Assembly: GCA_023105745.1 (NCBI GenBank)
Contig: JALGQZ010000008.1
Location: 45,071,618 to 45,135,617 of the forward strand
Source of the DNA: Austropuccinia psidii
Lineage: Eukaryota; Basidiomycota; Pucciniomycetes; Pucciniales; Sphaerophragmiaceae
Direction of reading: 5' to 3'
Length of the DNA: 64,000 nt
Shown here: positions 32,470-43,763 of the stretch, piece after piece
How positions within the stretch are numbered: position 1 is the first letter of the stretch
How the letters are laid out: every line of letters begins with the position of its first letter
The notes under the pieces: generated by a model
Told to the model about the DNA's origin: nothing
Databases searched by the model: none
Seen by the model: the letters and a program-made list of their open reading frames with translations, nothing else
Translations under genes and position numbers: made by a program

Positions 32470-33388
32470 TGTTTGAAGATAACCCAACAGAAGACAACCA
32501 AGCTACTGTTGAGAGATTGGTGGAAGAAACTTGTCAAAGTTCTCCAACACCAGTTATCACCAAAAGAAAGAAAGCTAAGAAATTAGACTTTCCAGGGCCC
32601 ACCATTCAAGACTCTGAAGGTGAGCACCTCTTTTTAAATTGCCATAAAAGAATTTTATTCTAAAAATACTTTTATTTTTTCTTATTCTTTAATTATGACT
32701 ACCAGAAGAGGTTCCCAATACTCCATCCAATCAGATGGAGCTGGACTCAAAAGTAGAATTGATCCCTCAAAAGGGAAAAGAAAGGGCAATATCCCCAGTG
32801 GAACAGAATCCACACAAGGAAGTGCCTTATCCCAAAGGCAAGTCCCAGAAATGCCCATGATATCTGAGCCTGAATTGGAACTAAGTATGAGTAACTCAAA
32901 TAGGTACAAATCACATTCAGAGGGCTCAAATAGACATCTACATGAGCCAGTACAAGCAGTATTACACAGTATACAAGGACAAAGACTGGGAAATGCTGCC
33001 TCAAATACACCAAGGAGTGATGAACTCCTGGCACATCCTGAAAAAGTTCCTCAAAGAGGAGGAGATAGTGAAATACTCCAATGGATGGAATCCACTGTCA
33101 TCGAAACCTCAAATCAAAAAAATCAAGGATTATCATGCCAAAAAGAGGGAGGCAACCAAGGAAGAAGCCCCAGTAGCTTCTACCAGCAAGCCTCAAGCCA
33201 GCCCACTTCCCCAAGAAGGGAAGAAGAACAAGAAAAAGCATTGGAGGAAACCATATTCCCCAAGCTACAGAATCCCAAGAATCCAAAAGGATGCCATGGA
33301 CAATGTTTTCAACATGGCCAGAACCTTGATGGAATTCAAGGACAAGGAAGAGCAAAGAATGAGACAACCTCATTTCCCAAAGAAATAA
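32470..33388 (+). CDS. Gypsy C spliced Gag frame (exons 32470-32619, 32706-32837, 32904-33388)
   Basis: This frame is offset from the long Gag-Pol ORF. Exon 1 follows a strong acceptor (CTTTTTTAG) and encodes an acidic then basic stretch (TKRKKAKKLDFPGP). It ends at donor GTGAGC; an 86-bp intron ends ACCAG. Exon 2 ends at AAAG|GCAAGT, the consensus form of a GC-AG intron donor, and a 66-bp intron ends AAATAG. Exon 3 runs to TAA at 33386. Phases agree throughout. The first ATG of the spliced RNA is 32735, giving 195 residues. The C-terminus carries DAMDNVFNMARTLMEFKD, kept in the diverged gypsy A. All sites are identical in D. The protein probably forms the N-terminal part of Gag; splicing is predicted, not shown. 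Confidence 0.55.
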
Positions 33389-35535
33389 CCTTGTCCAAAG
33401 ATGTTGTAAATACTTTAACAGAAATTAAAAATAGTATATTACCTCTAAAAGAAATTAAAGACAGTTTATTATCACTACAAGAAATAAATAACAATTTATC
33501 TTCTTTAACAAAAATTGTTGTACAAAACAAGAAAGAAATTGACAACATTAAGTTTATTGTTGAAAATAATAAACCAAAGAATTTAATTGACAATACTCAA
33601 AAATTAATACAAGGACAACAAGAATTGTATAAATACATAAAAGATATCAAAGATAAGACTTTGACAATCAATGATGATGTGAGTATTGACAATCTTACAG
33701 AAAAATTAAATAAATTAAGTATTTCTGTAGAAAAATTTGAAGAAAAGACTTCATCACACCAAAAATTACTTTTGGACCATGTGGAAAAAAGTGATGAAGC
33801 AAGAATGCATCTGAAAGATGATATTCAGAGTGAAATAAGGCTTATTACTGAAAAAATGGATAAAATTAATGAGGCTAATTTGAATATGCCAAAGTTATCA
33901 ACACCATTTTCTCATATAAGAAGCCCTGTTAAAACAAAAGAGGAATTGTCAAATCCTTTCATAACAGACTTGAGTCATCAAGACAACAACCAAGTCTTAA
34001 TGAAAGAAGCACCTCAATTAAAGGAATGGCCAACATTCACAGGAGAAGGTGAATATGACCACATGTCATTAATTAAAACAATTGACATGTTACAAGAAGA
34101 CTATGCCATACCAGATGAATTAATCACTGCAATATTACATTCATTGTTTGAGAAATCTGCAAAAAGATGGTATTATGGCATAAGACAAACAAATGGTAAA
34201 AATACCTGGTCTTGGTGGAAACAAGAAATAATCACCAAGTGGGCAAATGATGCCTGGAGGTATAAGATAGAAAATGCATTTGAAAACTCTTTCTTTGACC
34301 CAGAGAAAGATAAACCTTTAACTTGGTTCTTAAAGCAAGTTGAAAGGCTTAATGCACTGTACCCAGAAATGTCACAGAAGATGGTGCATATGAAAATACT
34401 TAAAAAATGTGGAGGGGAACTAGAACATGCCCTAAGAAGCAGGTGTATAGAACCATGCTCCACAGAAGAGTATATAAATGCACTAGAAGATATAGTGACA
34501 AGAACAAAAATTGGCAGGACTTGGAAAAAATTGGACATCAAAAGCCCAAATAAACCATTTATCAAAAAAGATAAGTCAAAAGAATCCTTTAAGCCCAATA
34601 CATCCAACAATAATGAGCAAAGAAAATGCCATAAATGTGGAGGTATTGGACACTTAGCCAATAATTGCCTTAAAAAAGCAAAGATTAATGAAATTGTGGA
34701 AACAGAGAGCCACAATGACAAAGAAGAGGAATCTGACTCTGAAAAAGAGACAGAAGAGTCAGAAAGCTCTGAAAGTGATGAAATCAATATAATTAATGCA
34801 CAAATTAATAATATTGATATAATTTATGAAGTACTGAATGTTAATTCAAACTTGCCACAAGTTGGAACATCTGACACAAACCTGACAAACATACAAGATG
34901 CCAAAATGTATAGAACAAAACCTGCAAGAGGAATGGGATATACAGCTGGAAAATCAAGTATTAGTATTGTTATGGTTGATAACCAAGAAGGAAAGGTTAA
35001 CTTGGATACAGGAGCATATTTCACCTGTGTTGGCAAAAGTTACTTGAAAACCATTGTCCCAGACTGGCAAGAAAAACTTATGCCAATACAAGGTGTCAAA
35101 TTTAGTAGTGCAAGTGAGAGCATGAAGCCCCTTGGAATAATTGATTTAACACTAATTTTTCCTCATCCCTCACAATGTGTCAGAATAAAAGTAGAGTTTG
35201 TAGTACTGGACAACTGTACTAGTAATCATTTCATACTTGGGAATGACTACTTATCAATCTATGGTATAGATATCTCCAACCAAAAGGATAGATATTTTAC
35301 CATAGGAGATAATAAAAGACAAAAGTTTGGATTCTTAAATAACAAAAAACAAATCACAGTTATTAAGAATGAGGAAAAAATTCCAGAAAAAGAACTTTTT
35401 ATATCTGAACAACTCAAAGAGGCAGAATTCAATCAAGAATTAACAGACAAAATGAAAGAAAAATTGATTGACCTCTTATTTAAGTATAAAAATGCCTTTG
35501 CAACTGACAAAGAGCCACTAGGTGCCATAATTTGA
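32695..35535 (+). CDS. Gypsy C Gag-protease frame, ends at a premature TGA
   Basis: Open from ATG 32695 (MTTRRGSQYS) to TGA 35533-35535, 946 residues. Residues 1 to about 230 overlap the alternative Gag frame and look like low-complexity out-of-frame translation. From about 230 the sequence becomes convincing: a coiled coil (KEITLSKDVVNTL to about 400), a capsid-like domain (FTGEGEYDHM, WSWWKQEIITKWANDAW), a CCHC knuckle (CHKCGGIGHLANNC near 34627), an acidic linker, and an aspartic protease with DTGA (near 35005) and FILGNDYLSIYG. The reverse transcriptase start follows. The TGA replaces a glycine codon present in D, so C has one nonsense mutation here. Translation of the true protein may begin in the overlapping frame and slip at 33373. 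Confidence 0.85.
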   Translation: MTTRRGSQYSIQSDGAGLKSRIDPSKGKRKGNIPSGTESTQGSALSQRQVPEMPMISEPELELSMSNSNRYKSHSEGSNRHLHEPVQAVLHSIQGQRLGNAASNTPRSDELLAHPEKVPQRGGDSEILQWMESTVIETSNQKNQGLSCQKEGGNQGRSPSSFYQQASSQPTSPRREEEQEKALEETIFPKLQNPKNPKGCHGQCFQHGQNLDGIQGQGRAKNETTSFPKEITLSKDVVNTLTEIKNSILPLKEIKDSLLSLQEINNNLSSLTKIVVQNKKEIDNIKFIVENNKPKNLIDNTQKLIQGQQELYKYIKDIKDKTLTINDDVSIDNLTEKLNKLSISVEKFEEKTSSHQKLLLDHVEKSDEARMHLKDDIQSEIRLITEKMDKINEANLNMPKLSTPFSHIRSPVKTKEELSNPFITDLSHQDNNQVLMKEAPQLKEWPTFTGEGEYDHMSLIKTIDMLQEDYAIPDELITAILHSLFEKSAKRWYYGIRQTNGKNTWSWWKQEIITKWANDAWRYKIENAFENSFFDPEKDKPLTWFLKQVERLNALYPEMSQKMVHMKILKKCGGELEHALRSRCIEPCSTEEYINALEDIVTRTKIGRTWKKLDIKSPNKPFIKKDKSKESFKPNTSNNNEQRKCHKCGGIGHLANNCLKKAKINEIVETESHNDKEEESDSEKETEESESSESDEINIINAQINNIDIIYEVLNVNSNLPQVGTSDTNLTNIQDAKMYRTKPARGMGYTAGKSSISIVMVDNQEGKVNLDTGAYFTCVGKSYLKTIVPDWQEKLMPIQGVKFSSASESMKPLGIIDLTLIFPHPSQCVRIKVEFVVLDNCTSNHFILGNDYLSIYGIDISNQKDRYFTIGDNKRQKFGFLNNKKQITVIKNEEKIPEKELFISEQLKEAEFNQELTDKMKEKLIDLLFKYKNAFATDKEPLGAII
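33373..33388 (+). promoter_or_regulatory. Candidate -1 frameshift site before the Gag stop
   Basis: In the Gag frame the codons are CAT TTC CCA AAG AAA TAA. T TTC CCA (33373-33379) is a canonical X XXY YYZ heptamer, and C CCA AAG overlaps it as a second one. A -1 slip leads into the coiled-coil and Pol frame (FPKEITLSK). D has the identical site at 46331-46337. The stop follows nine bases after the first heptamer. Confidence 0.55.
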
Positions 35536-38493
35536 CATGAAGTGGATATAATTCTTAATGTAGAAAAACCTTACCCACCTTTATTAAGAAGACCTGCTTA
35601 TCCAGCCAGTCCAAGAGCTAGAGAAGCCTTAGAGGTGCACATTAAAGAATTAATAGACCTAGGAGTATTAAGAAAGGTTGGACACAATGAACAAGTAGAA
35701 GTTACTACACCTGTCATTATAACTTGGCATAATGGAAAATCAAGGATGGTAGGAGACTTCAGAGCCCTGAATACCTATACCATTCCAGACAGATATCCAA
35801 TACCCAGAATCCATGAGACATTGACCCAATTGTCACAAGCTAAGTTCATCACAGCTATGGATGCTCTTAAGGGTTTTCATCAAAATGTCTTAACAGACAA
35901 TGCCAAGAAACTACTAAGAATAATAGTCCATTGTGGAATTTTTGAATACTTAAGAATGCCATTTGGGATAAAAAATGCACCTTCCCATTATCAAAGAATG
36001 ATGAATACCATATTTCCTGAAGAATTATCAGAAGGATGGTTAATAATCTACATTGATGATATCATAGTTTGCTCAGAAACTTGGGAAAATCACCTGACAA
36101 GACTAGAAAGGGTACTACAGAAAATAGTCCAAGTAAATATGAAAATTTCATTGAAAAAGTGTCATTTTGCATATAGTGAATTAAAAGCCCTAGGACATGT
36201 AGTATCTGGCCTTAGTCTAGGCATAGACAAAAATAAAGTAGCAGCAGTACTACTTAAACCAATGCCTCAAACCAAAAAAGAAATGCAATCATTTCTAGGA
36301 TTTGCTGGTTACTATAGACAGCATATAAAGGACTTTGCAAAGATTGCTAAATCCTTGTATAAGCTATGTGACCAACAAACAGTCTATGAGATGACAAAAG
36401 AAAGAGTCAAGGCATATGAAGAATTGAAAAATTCCTTAACAAATGCCCCATTTCTTCTAATGCCAGATTGGAAACTGCCCTTCAAACTGTATATTGATGC
36501 TTGTGGAGAAGGATTAGGTGCTGCACTTCACCAAACACAAATTATCAATGATAAGCCAGTGGAAGGACCAATTTGTTTCATTTCAAGGCAAATAAAGCCA
36601 ACAGAAGCAAGGTATGGAGCAAGACAAATGGAATGCTTATGCCTAGTATGGGCTTTAGAAAAACTGCATTATTATTTGGATGGCACAGTATTTGATGTAA
36701 TCACAGACTGTAATGCTGTGAAATCACTATTAAATATGAATACTCCAAATAGACATATGCTGAGATGGCAAATTGCTATCCAAGAATACAGAGGAAATAT
36801 GACTATTGTTCATAAATCTGGAAATATCCATAAAAATGCAGATGGTCTTAGCAGATGGGCTCTAGCAAATACCCCTGACAATCCAGCATGGGTACCACAA
36901 GAGGAGCACCATATAGAAGGAATATGTGTTACAGACATTGGCACAGAATTCTTTAACCAAGTTAAAGAAAGCTATAAGACAGACAAAAATTGCCATATCT
37001 TAAGCCAACTTCTAATGAAAGACTGCAAAGATCCATCACTTTCATCAAAACTAGATGAAATATGGAAAAAGGCATATGATGAAGGAAGATTCCACCTCCT
37101 TGATGGAATCCTTTACCATAGAACAAAACACACATGTGTTATGGCCTTAACAGACAGAACACTAATAAACACTATTTTACATGAGTGTCATGATAGTGTT
37201 GCATCTGGACATCTCTCAGAAGATAGGACACTAGAGAGGGTGAAAACCTGCTCTTGGTGGCCAAATTGGAAGAAAGATGTTGCAGAGTACTGCCAAACCT
37301 GTGACAGATGCCAAAAAGCCAACAGAGCCACAGGAAAGAAATTTGGAATGATGATCCAAATCCAAGAACCAAAATCCCCATGGGAAATAGTTCATATGGA
37401 TTGGGTAACAGCCTTACCTCCAGGAGGAGACAGGAGTTATAATGCATGTCTAGTGTTAGTTGACAGGTACAGTAAGACTCCCATGTTCTTACCATGTCAT
37501 AAAGATGACACAGCTATGGATACAGCCATAATGATATGGAATAAAGTCATTAGCCACACAGGCTTATTCCAAAATATTATAAGTGACAGAGACCCAAAGT
37601 TCACTTCAGCATTATGGACAAACCTCCATAACTTGTTTGGGACAAAGTTATCATTCTCAACAGCTTATCATCCTCAAACTGATGGTCTAGCAGAAAGAAT
37701 GATACAAACCCTAGAGGATATGATCAGAAGATTCTGTGCTTATGGGCTAGAATTCAAAGATTCTGATGGTTTTACCCATGATTGGTGTACACTAATACCA
37801 GCACTTGAACTGGCATATAAGACATCAATCCATTCTTCTACTGGCAAAACACCAGCAATGCTAGAGAAAGGTTGGAATCCAAGACTTCCTTATGACACCC
37901 TCAAAAAGGACTTAGTGGATATACATCCAACAGCAAGCAGTTTCAAGATAATGCTTGACAAAGCAAGACACCATGCAAACAGATGCATGGAAGATTCTTT
38001 TACATATGCAAAAGAAAGATGGGATAAAAGTCATAAACCACCTGATTTCAAAATAGGAGACTTGGTTTTAGTATCAACCCTTAATTTCAATAACATAAAA
38101 GGCCCAAAGAAATTGAAAGATTCCTTTGCAGGACCATTTATGATAAAAGCACTCCATGGACCCAATGCTGTGCAATTAGAACTCACAGGTGAACTAATGA
38201 ACAAACACCCAACTTTCCCTGTAATTCTGATAAAACCTTACAGTTCAAGTGACAAGGAGTTATTTCCACTAAGAAATAAACCCCCACTTGAAATTCCCCC
38301 CTTGGAGGAAGGAGAGGAAAAGAAAATAGTAAAAGTCCTTAAAGAAAGAAGGACAAGAAACAAAAAAGAAAGGGAATACCTTGTAAGGTATAGAAATTCA
38401 ACTCAAGAAGATGAATGGCTACTTGAGAAAGATATAACAAATGCTGATAAATTACTAAGAAGGTTCAGACATGAAAGAAAACCTGAAAAATAA
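35536..38493 (+). CDS. Gypsy C Pol: reverse transcriptase, RNase H, integrase, chromodomain
   Basis: This continues the same frame after the TGA to the stop at 38491-38493. The reverse transcriptase palm has YIDDIIV near 36050. RNase H has [15 protein letters not shown] (36492), MECL (36630) and TDCNAV (36705). Integrase has HHCC zinc residues (CHD…GHLSEDR…CQTCDRC, 37185-37315), then D (HMDWVTAL), D (SDRDPKFTS) and E (GLAERMIQ). The C-terminus is a chromodomain (about 38310-38480: [26 protein letters not shown]), placing the element among chromoviruses. Chromodomains of such elements can steer integration to marked chromatin. No break besides the upstream TGA is seen. Confidence 0.92.
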   Translation, partial: HEVDIILNVEKPYPPLLRRPAYPASPRAREALEVHIKELIDLGVLRKVGHNEQVEVTTPVIITWHNGKSRMVGDFRALNTYTIPDRYPIPRIHETLTQLSQAKFITAMDALKGFHQNVLTDNAKKLLRIIVHCGIFEYLRMPFGIKNAPSHYQRMMNTIFPEELSEGWLIIYIDDIIVCSETWENHLTRLERVLQKIVQVNMKISLKKCHFAYSELKALGHVVSGLSLGIDKNKVAAVLLKPMPQTKKEMQSFLGFAGYYRQHIKDFAKIAKSLYKLCDQQTVYEMTKERVKAYEELKNSLTNAPFLLMPDWKLPFKLYIDACGEGLGAALHQTQIINDKPVEGPICFISRQIKPTEARYGARQMECLCLVWALEKLHYYLDGTVFDVITDCNAVKSLLNMNTPNRHMLRWQIAIQEYRGNMTIVHKSGNIHKNADGLSRWALANTPDNPAWVPQEEHHIEGICVTDIGTEFFNQVKESYKTDKNCHILSQLLMKDCKDPSLSSKLDEIWKKAYDEGRFHLLDGILYHRTKHTCVMALTDRTLINTILHECHDSVASGHLSEDRTLERVKTCSWWPNWKKDVAEYCQTCDRCQKANRATGKKFGMMIQIQEPKSPWEIVHMDWVTALPPGGDRSYNACLVLVDRYSKTPMFLPCHKDDTAMDTAIMIWNKVISHTGLFQNIISDRDPKFTSALWTNLHNLFGTKLSFSTAYHPQTDGLAERMIQTLEDMIRRFCAYGLEFKDSDGFTHDWCTLIPALELAYKTSIHSSTGKTPAMLEKGWNPRLPYDTLKKDLVDIHPTASSFKIMLDKARHHANRCMEDSFTYAKERWDKSHKPPDFKIGDLVLVSTLNFNNIKGPKKLKDSFAGPFMIKALHGPNAVQLELTGELMNKHPTFPVILIKPYSSSDKELFPLRNKPPLEIPPLEEGEEKKIVKVLKERRTRNKKEREYLVRYRNSTQEDEWLLEKDITNADKLLRRFRHERKPEK

Positions 38494-38611
38494 AAAAGTT
38501 AAGCATTATTGAGCTTCAAGACCAACAAAGTCTATTGAAGAGGTAGGACAGTGGATGATACCCTAATCACATATATCAGATTGTGGTACAATCTTTTTTG
38601 CTGGTAGGGAA

Positions 38612-40637
38612 TGTGAGCCTTTGAGATATGACCACATACCCAATAAGGTCACAAAAAAGACTCAGAATAATTATACCTTTAATATAATTATATTAAAATT
38701 ACTTAGAATAATTACACATTAAAAATAATTACTCAAATATACAAAAAATACCATAAATTGGTACTAAAATTGGTTTAACTTAAAAACCAATGAATCAACA
38801 TGTAAAACAAATTAAACCATTGGATTCCCCATGGAAAAATACACATATACCATTTTTATGGCATATCTGTAAAGTCAATATTTAAGGAATTATAAGGTAT
38901 AATACCTTATAAAAACCATAAAATCTTATTTATCTCAGAAACTAATGGAACAACATGTGAAATAAATTGTACCAGTGGATTCCCCACAAAACTCCACATA
39001 TAAAACAATTAACAAGCTAATTCCCAAAATCAATACTTAAGGAATTATCCTGAATATATGCACTTTTTTGGTCAACGCATATATTCAGTGATCATAGCTA
39101 ATATCTTCTAAACTATACATGCTAGAATGATGAACCAAAAATAAAGTTACCACGTAATTACTGTAAGAACACAGATATGAACTTTCTTTTGCAAATTATA
39201 AACAAGGTTAAGACTTATGAGGAAATATTGATAAAAATCAACAGAGCTGTTGACCACTTTGTTGTGAAAGTAGTCCAAACTTAAAAAAAAGTATACAGTT
39301 GGATTCTACTAGTTTATTCGAGAAGAATGACGTAATTTTTATTATTAAATTCAGGGTATAACCCCCTGAAATCAAGGTTTGAAGTTTAAAATATTGAATT
39401 TCAACAGAAAAGATGAGTTACAAGAAAAATCATCAAAATTAGAGTTTTGATGATGTAATGAAAAGCTCTTGGCAGCATAAGAAGGTTATGTCAGGCCATC
39501 AGAATTCACTCTCTGAATTGCTGTAGCGTGAAAACCTTAAAAGTTATTGAGGATCAAAGTTTGAGCTTAAATTGAGCTGTTATGATCACATACTGTAACC
39601 TTAAATTAAGTTTAACAGTCTTAAGAGTGATAAAATTGGTGAATACTATTAGTTTATGATTAAAACTAATAAAATCCACGAAATTTGGGGTTCTGCCAAG
39701 CCTCTGATGTCATCAAACTTAGAGTTATAGTGATAACTCTAAATAATGGTGTAATAATGATGTAATATGGTTTGATCATGATGTAATCACCCTCAAACCT
39801 TAAAATATTGATCAATTCCAGTGGATATGATCAGTACACGTCTACTAGAAGCCTGTTGGACTCTAGGAGGGAGGTATTTACTATAAATAGAGCTCTTTTT
39901 ACTCTATTTTCCCCTCAGACGCATCAAAAACATTAAATCAATTAAATCAAAGGTAATTTCTTTATTCTTTATATATAAAACTGTTATATTATTAAAGACC
40001 AAAGACCACCTTGCTATAATCATCTATTTTGACGTGATTAAATCATTTATTTAATTGTTTTTGTTAAAAATCTCTCTAAAACTCATTTCCACGTAAAAAT
40101 CCAGAATAATTTGTAATTTTCTTTATTTTTATTGTAAATACAATTTGAAAAGGTTGTATTTATATTTTTTTGGCGTAAAATACTTCAAAATTATTATATT
40201 AAGTGTTAAAAGTAGGTTATTTTCTCTTATTATAATAATTTCTCTATTATTACTCTCTTAATAATTCTTTAATTAATATAAATAGTATTTATATTAATTC
40301 ATAACTTTAATATTAGTAATATTATTGTTATTAATTGTTTTTCATTAATAAAAAACAATTTTTTACGCCTTTATTATTTGTTGGTAACAATAATAAAGAG
40401 CTTTATAATATATTAATTATTTTATATTAATATATTATTTATAATATTATAATTTCATATAATATTAATTATATTATTATATTTATTTAATAATATAATA
40501 TTTTTACACCATAATGATAATATTTCTTTATTATTATTATTATTTCAATCTTATTTATTTCAACTATGAGGACATTCAGAGTACAATAAGTAATAAATTA
40601 GTAATTTTTACTTATTGTTTCATAGTCAAACCTTACA
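38612..40637 (+). repeat. 3' LTR of gypsy C (2026 bp)
   Basis: Same length and ends as the 5' LTR. Differences are scattered substitutions, for example GGATATCAG versus GGCCATCAG and CAACACATAT versus CAACGCATAT. The stretch between Pol and the LTR (38494-38611) is non-coding and ends in purine-rich GGTAGGGAA. Confidence 0.95.
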
Positions 40638-41216
40638 GTCCAGGAGATATTAGCTATGATCCTTGAATATATGCGTTGACCAAAAAAGTGCATATATTCA
40701 GGTTAATTCCTTAAGTATTAGCTTTGGAAATTAGCTTATTAATTGTTTGATGTGTGGAATGTCGTGGGGAATCCACTGGTACAATTTATTTCACATGTTG
40801 TTTCATTAGTTCTTGAGATAAATAAGGTTTTATGGCTTTTATAAGGTATTATACCTTATAATTCATTAAATATTGACTTTACAGATATGCCATAAAAATG
40901 GTATATGTGTATTTTACCATGGGGAATCCAATGGTATAATTTATTTTACATGTTGATTCATTGGTTTTTAAGTTAAACCAATTTTTGTACCAATTTATGG
41001 TATTTTTTGTATATTTAAGTAATTATTTTTAATGTATAATTATTCTAAGTCTTTTTTGTGACCTTATTGGGTATGTGGTCATATCTCAAAGGCTCACATT
41101 CCCTACCACCAAAAAAGATTGTACCACAATCTGATATGTGTGATTAGGGTATCATCCACTGTCCTACCTCTTCATTAGACTTTATCAGTCCTGAAGGTCA
41201 ATAATGCTTTATTTTG

Positions 41217-43763
41217 TTATTCTTTAGGTTTTCTTTCATGTCTAAACCTCCTCAGTAGTTTATCAGCATTTGTTATATCTTTCTCAAGTAGCCATTCATC
41301 TTCTTGAGTTGGATTCCTATACCTTACAAGGTATTCCCTTTCTTTTTTGTTCCTTGTCCTTCTTTCTTTAAGGACTTTTACAATTCTTTTTTCTTCTCCT
41401 TCTTCAAAAGGGGGAATTTCAAGTGGGGGTTTATTTCTTAGTGGAAATAATTCCTTGTCACTTGAGCTGTAAGGTTTTATAAGACTTACAGGGAAAGTTG
41501 GGTGTTTATTCATTAAATCACCTGTAAGTTCCAATTGTACAGCATTGGGTCCATGAAGTGCTTTTACCATAAATGGTCCTGCAAAGGAATCTTTCAATGT
41601 CTTTGGTCCTTTTATGTTATTAAAGTTAAGATTTGATACTAATACCAAATCTCCTACTTTGAAGTCAGGTGGTTTATGACTTTTGTCCCATCTTTCTTTT
41701 GCATATTTGAAAGAGTCTTTCATGCATCTGTTTGCATGGTGTCTTGCTTTATCAAGCATTATCTTAAAACTGCTTGCTGTTGGATGTATGTCCACTAAGT
41801 CCTTTTTGAGGGTATCATAAGGAAGTCTTGGATTCCAACCTTTCTCTAGCATTGCTGGTGCTTTGCAAGTAGAAGAATGGATTGATGTCTTCTATGCCAG
41901 TTCAAGTGCTGGTATTAGTGTACACCAATCATGGGTAAAACTATCAGAATCTTTGAATTCTAGCCCATAAGCACAGAATCTTCTGATCATGTCCTCTAAG
42001 GTCTGTATCATTCTTTCTGCTAAACCATCAGTTTGGGGATGGTAAGCTGTTGAGAATGATAGCTTTGTCCCAAATAAGTTATGGAGATTTGTCCATAATG
42101 CTGAAGTGAACTTTGGGTCTCTGTCACTTATAATATTTTGGAATAAGCCTGTGTGGCTAATGACTTTATTCCATATCATTATGGCTGTATCCATAGCTGT
42201 GTCATCTTTATGACATGGTAAGAACATGGGAGTTTTACTGTACCTGTCAACTAACACTAGACATGAATTATAGCTCCTGTCTCCTCCTGGAGGTAGTGCT
42301 GTTACCCAATCCATATGAACTATTTCCCATGGGGATTTTGGTTCTTGGATTTGGATCATCATTCCAAATTTCTTTCCTGTGGCTCTGTTGGCTTTTTGAC
42401 ATCTGTCACAGGTTTGGCAGTACTCTGCAACATCTTTCTTCCAATTTGGCCACCAAGAGCAGGTTTTCACCCTCTCTAGTGTCCTATCTTCTGAGAGATG
42501 TCCAGATGCAACACTATCATGACACTCATGTAAAATAGTGTTTATTAGTGTTCTATCTGTTAAGGCCATAACACATGTGTGTTTTGTTCTATGGTAAAGG
42601 ATTCCATCAAGGAGGTGGAATCTTCCTTCATCATATGCCTTTTTCCATATTTCATCTAGTTTTGATGAAAGTGATGGATCTTTGAAGTCTTTCATTAGAA
42701 GTTGGCTTAAGATATGGCAATTTTTGTCTGTCTTATAGCTTTCTTTAACTTGGTTAAAGAATTCTGTGCCTATGTCTGTGACACATATTCCTTCTATATG
42801 GTGCTCTTCTTGTGGTACCCATGCTGGATTGTCAGGGGTATTTGCTAAAGCCCATCTGCTAAGACCATCTGCATTTTTATGAATATTTCCAGATTTATGT
42901 ACAATAGTCATATTTCCTCTATATTCTTGGATAGCAATTTGCCATCTCAGCATATGTCTATTTGGAGTCTTCATATTTAATAGTGATTTTACAGAATTAC
43001 AGTCTGTGATTACATCAAATACTGTGCCATCCAAATAATAATGCAGTTTTTCTAAAGCCCACACTAGGCATAAGCATTCCATTTGGCTTGCTCCATACCT
43101 TGCTTCTGTTGGCTTTATTTGTCTTGAAATGAAACAAATTGGTCCTTCCACTGGTTTATCATTGATAATTTGTGTTTGGTGAAGTGCAGCACCTAGTCCT
43201 TCTCCACAAGCATCAATGTATAGTTTGAAAGGTAGTTTCCAATCTGGCATTAGAAGAAATGGGGCATTTGTTAGTGAATTTTTCAATTCTTCATATGCCT
43301 TGACCCTTTCTTCAGTCATTTCATAAACTTTTTGTTGGTCACATAATTTATATAAGGATTTGGCAATTTTTGCAAAGTCCTTTATATGCTGTCTGTAGTA
43401 ACCAGCAAATCCTAAAGATGATTGCATTTCTTTTTTGGTTTGAGGCATTGGTTTGAGTAGTACTGCTGCTACTTTATTTTTGTCTATGCCTAGACTAAGT
43501 CCAGATACAACATGTCCTAGTGCTTTTAATTCACTATATGCAAAATGACACTTTTTCAAGGAAATGTTCATATTCACTTGGACTATTTTTTGTAGTACCC
43601 TTTCTAGTCTTGTAAGGTGATTTTCCCAAGTTTCTGAGCAAACTATGATATCATCAATATAGATAATTAACCATCCTTCTGATAATTCTTCAGGGAATAT
43701 GGTATTCATCATTCTTTGATAATGGGAAGGTGCATTTTTTATCCCAAATGGCATTCTTAAGTA
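41217..43763 (-). pseudogene. Gypsy D Pol: palm of reverse transcriptase to chromodomain
   Basis: On the minus strand this runs from [11 protein letters not shown] (43754) through YIDDIIV, RNase H and integrase to a chromodomain ending at 41217. A TAG at 41892-41894 replaces the tyrosine codon found in C (LAYKTSIH), inside integrase after the catalytic glutamate. The HHCC zinc domain and catalytic residues are otherwise kept. The intact counterpart in C shows the break is specific to D. Confidence 0.9.

Larger units (their letters stand above)
29940..40637 (+). mobile_element. Ty3/gypsy chromovirus-type element C, innermost, duplication GTCTA/GTCCA
   Basis: Both LTRs are 2026 bp (29940-31965 and 38612-40637), starting TGTGAGCC and ending ACCTTACA. 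Duplication is GTCTA (29935-29939) and GTCCA (40638-40642), differing by one transition. Total length is 10,698 bp. About 20 differences between the LTRs are visible by eye, roughly 1 percent. It is the same family as D, inserted in the opposite orientation in D's 3' LTR. Confidence 0.96.
28418..41098 (-). repeat. 3' LTR of gypsy D, interrupted by gypsy C
   Basis: Parts 28418-29939 and 40643-41098 together match the 5' LTR at 47735-49760. Before insertion the target read like TATAGTTTAGGAGATA in the 5' LTR. The right part lacks about 41 bp relative to the intact copy; the missing stretch lies between two copies of TAATTATTCTAAGT, as expected for slippage or recombination. Confidence 0.9.

Noticed and set aside
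34173..34787. 204-residue antisense ORF in C and its twin at 44923-45537 in D
   Set aside because: Exact mirror of the capsid and knuckle coding region; the Ser/Leu-rich composition is typical of antisense reading of Lys/Glu/Asp-rich sequence.
37172..37495. 107-residue minus-strand ORF within gypsy C, repeated at 42215-42538 plus within D
   Set aside because: It is antisense to the integrase zinc and core region; both copies exist because the elements are related, and no domain or promoter supports it.
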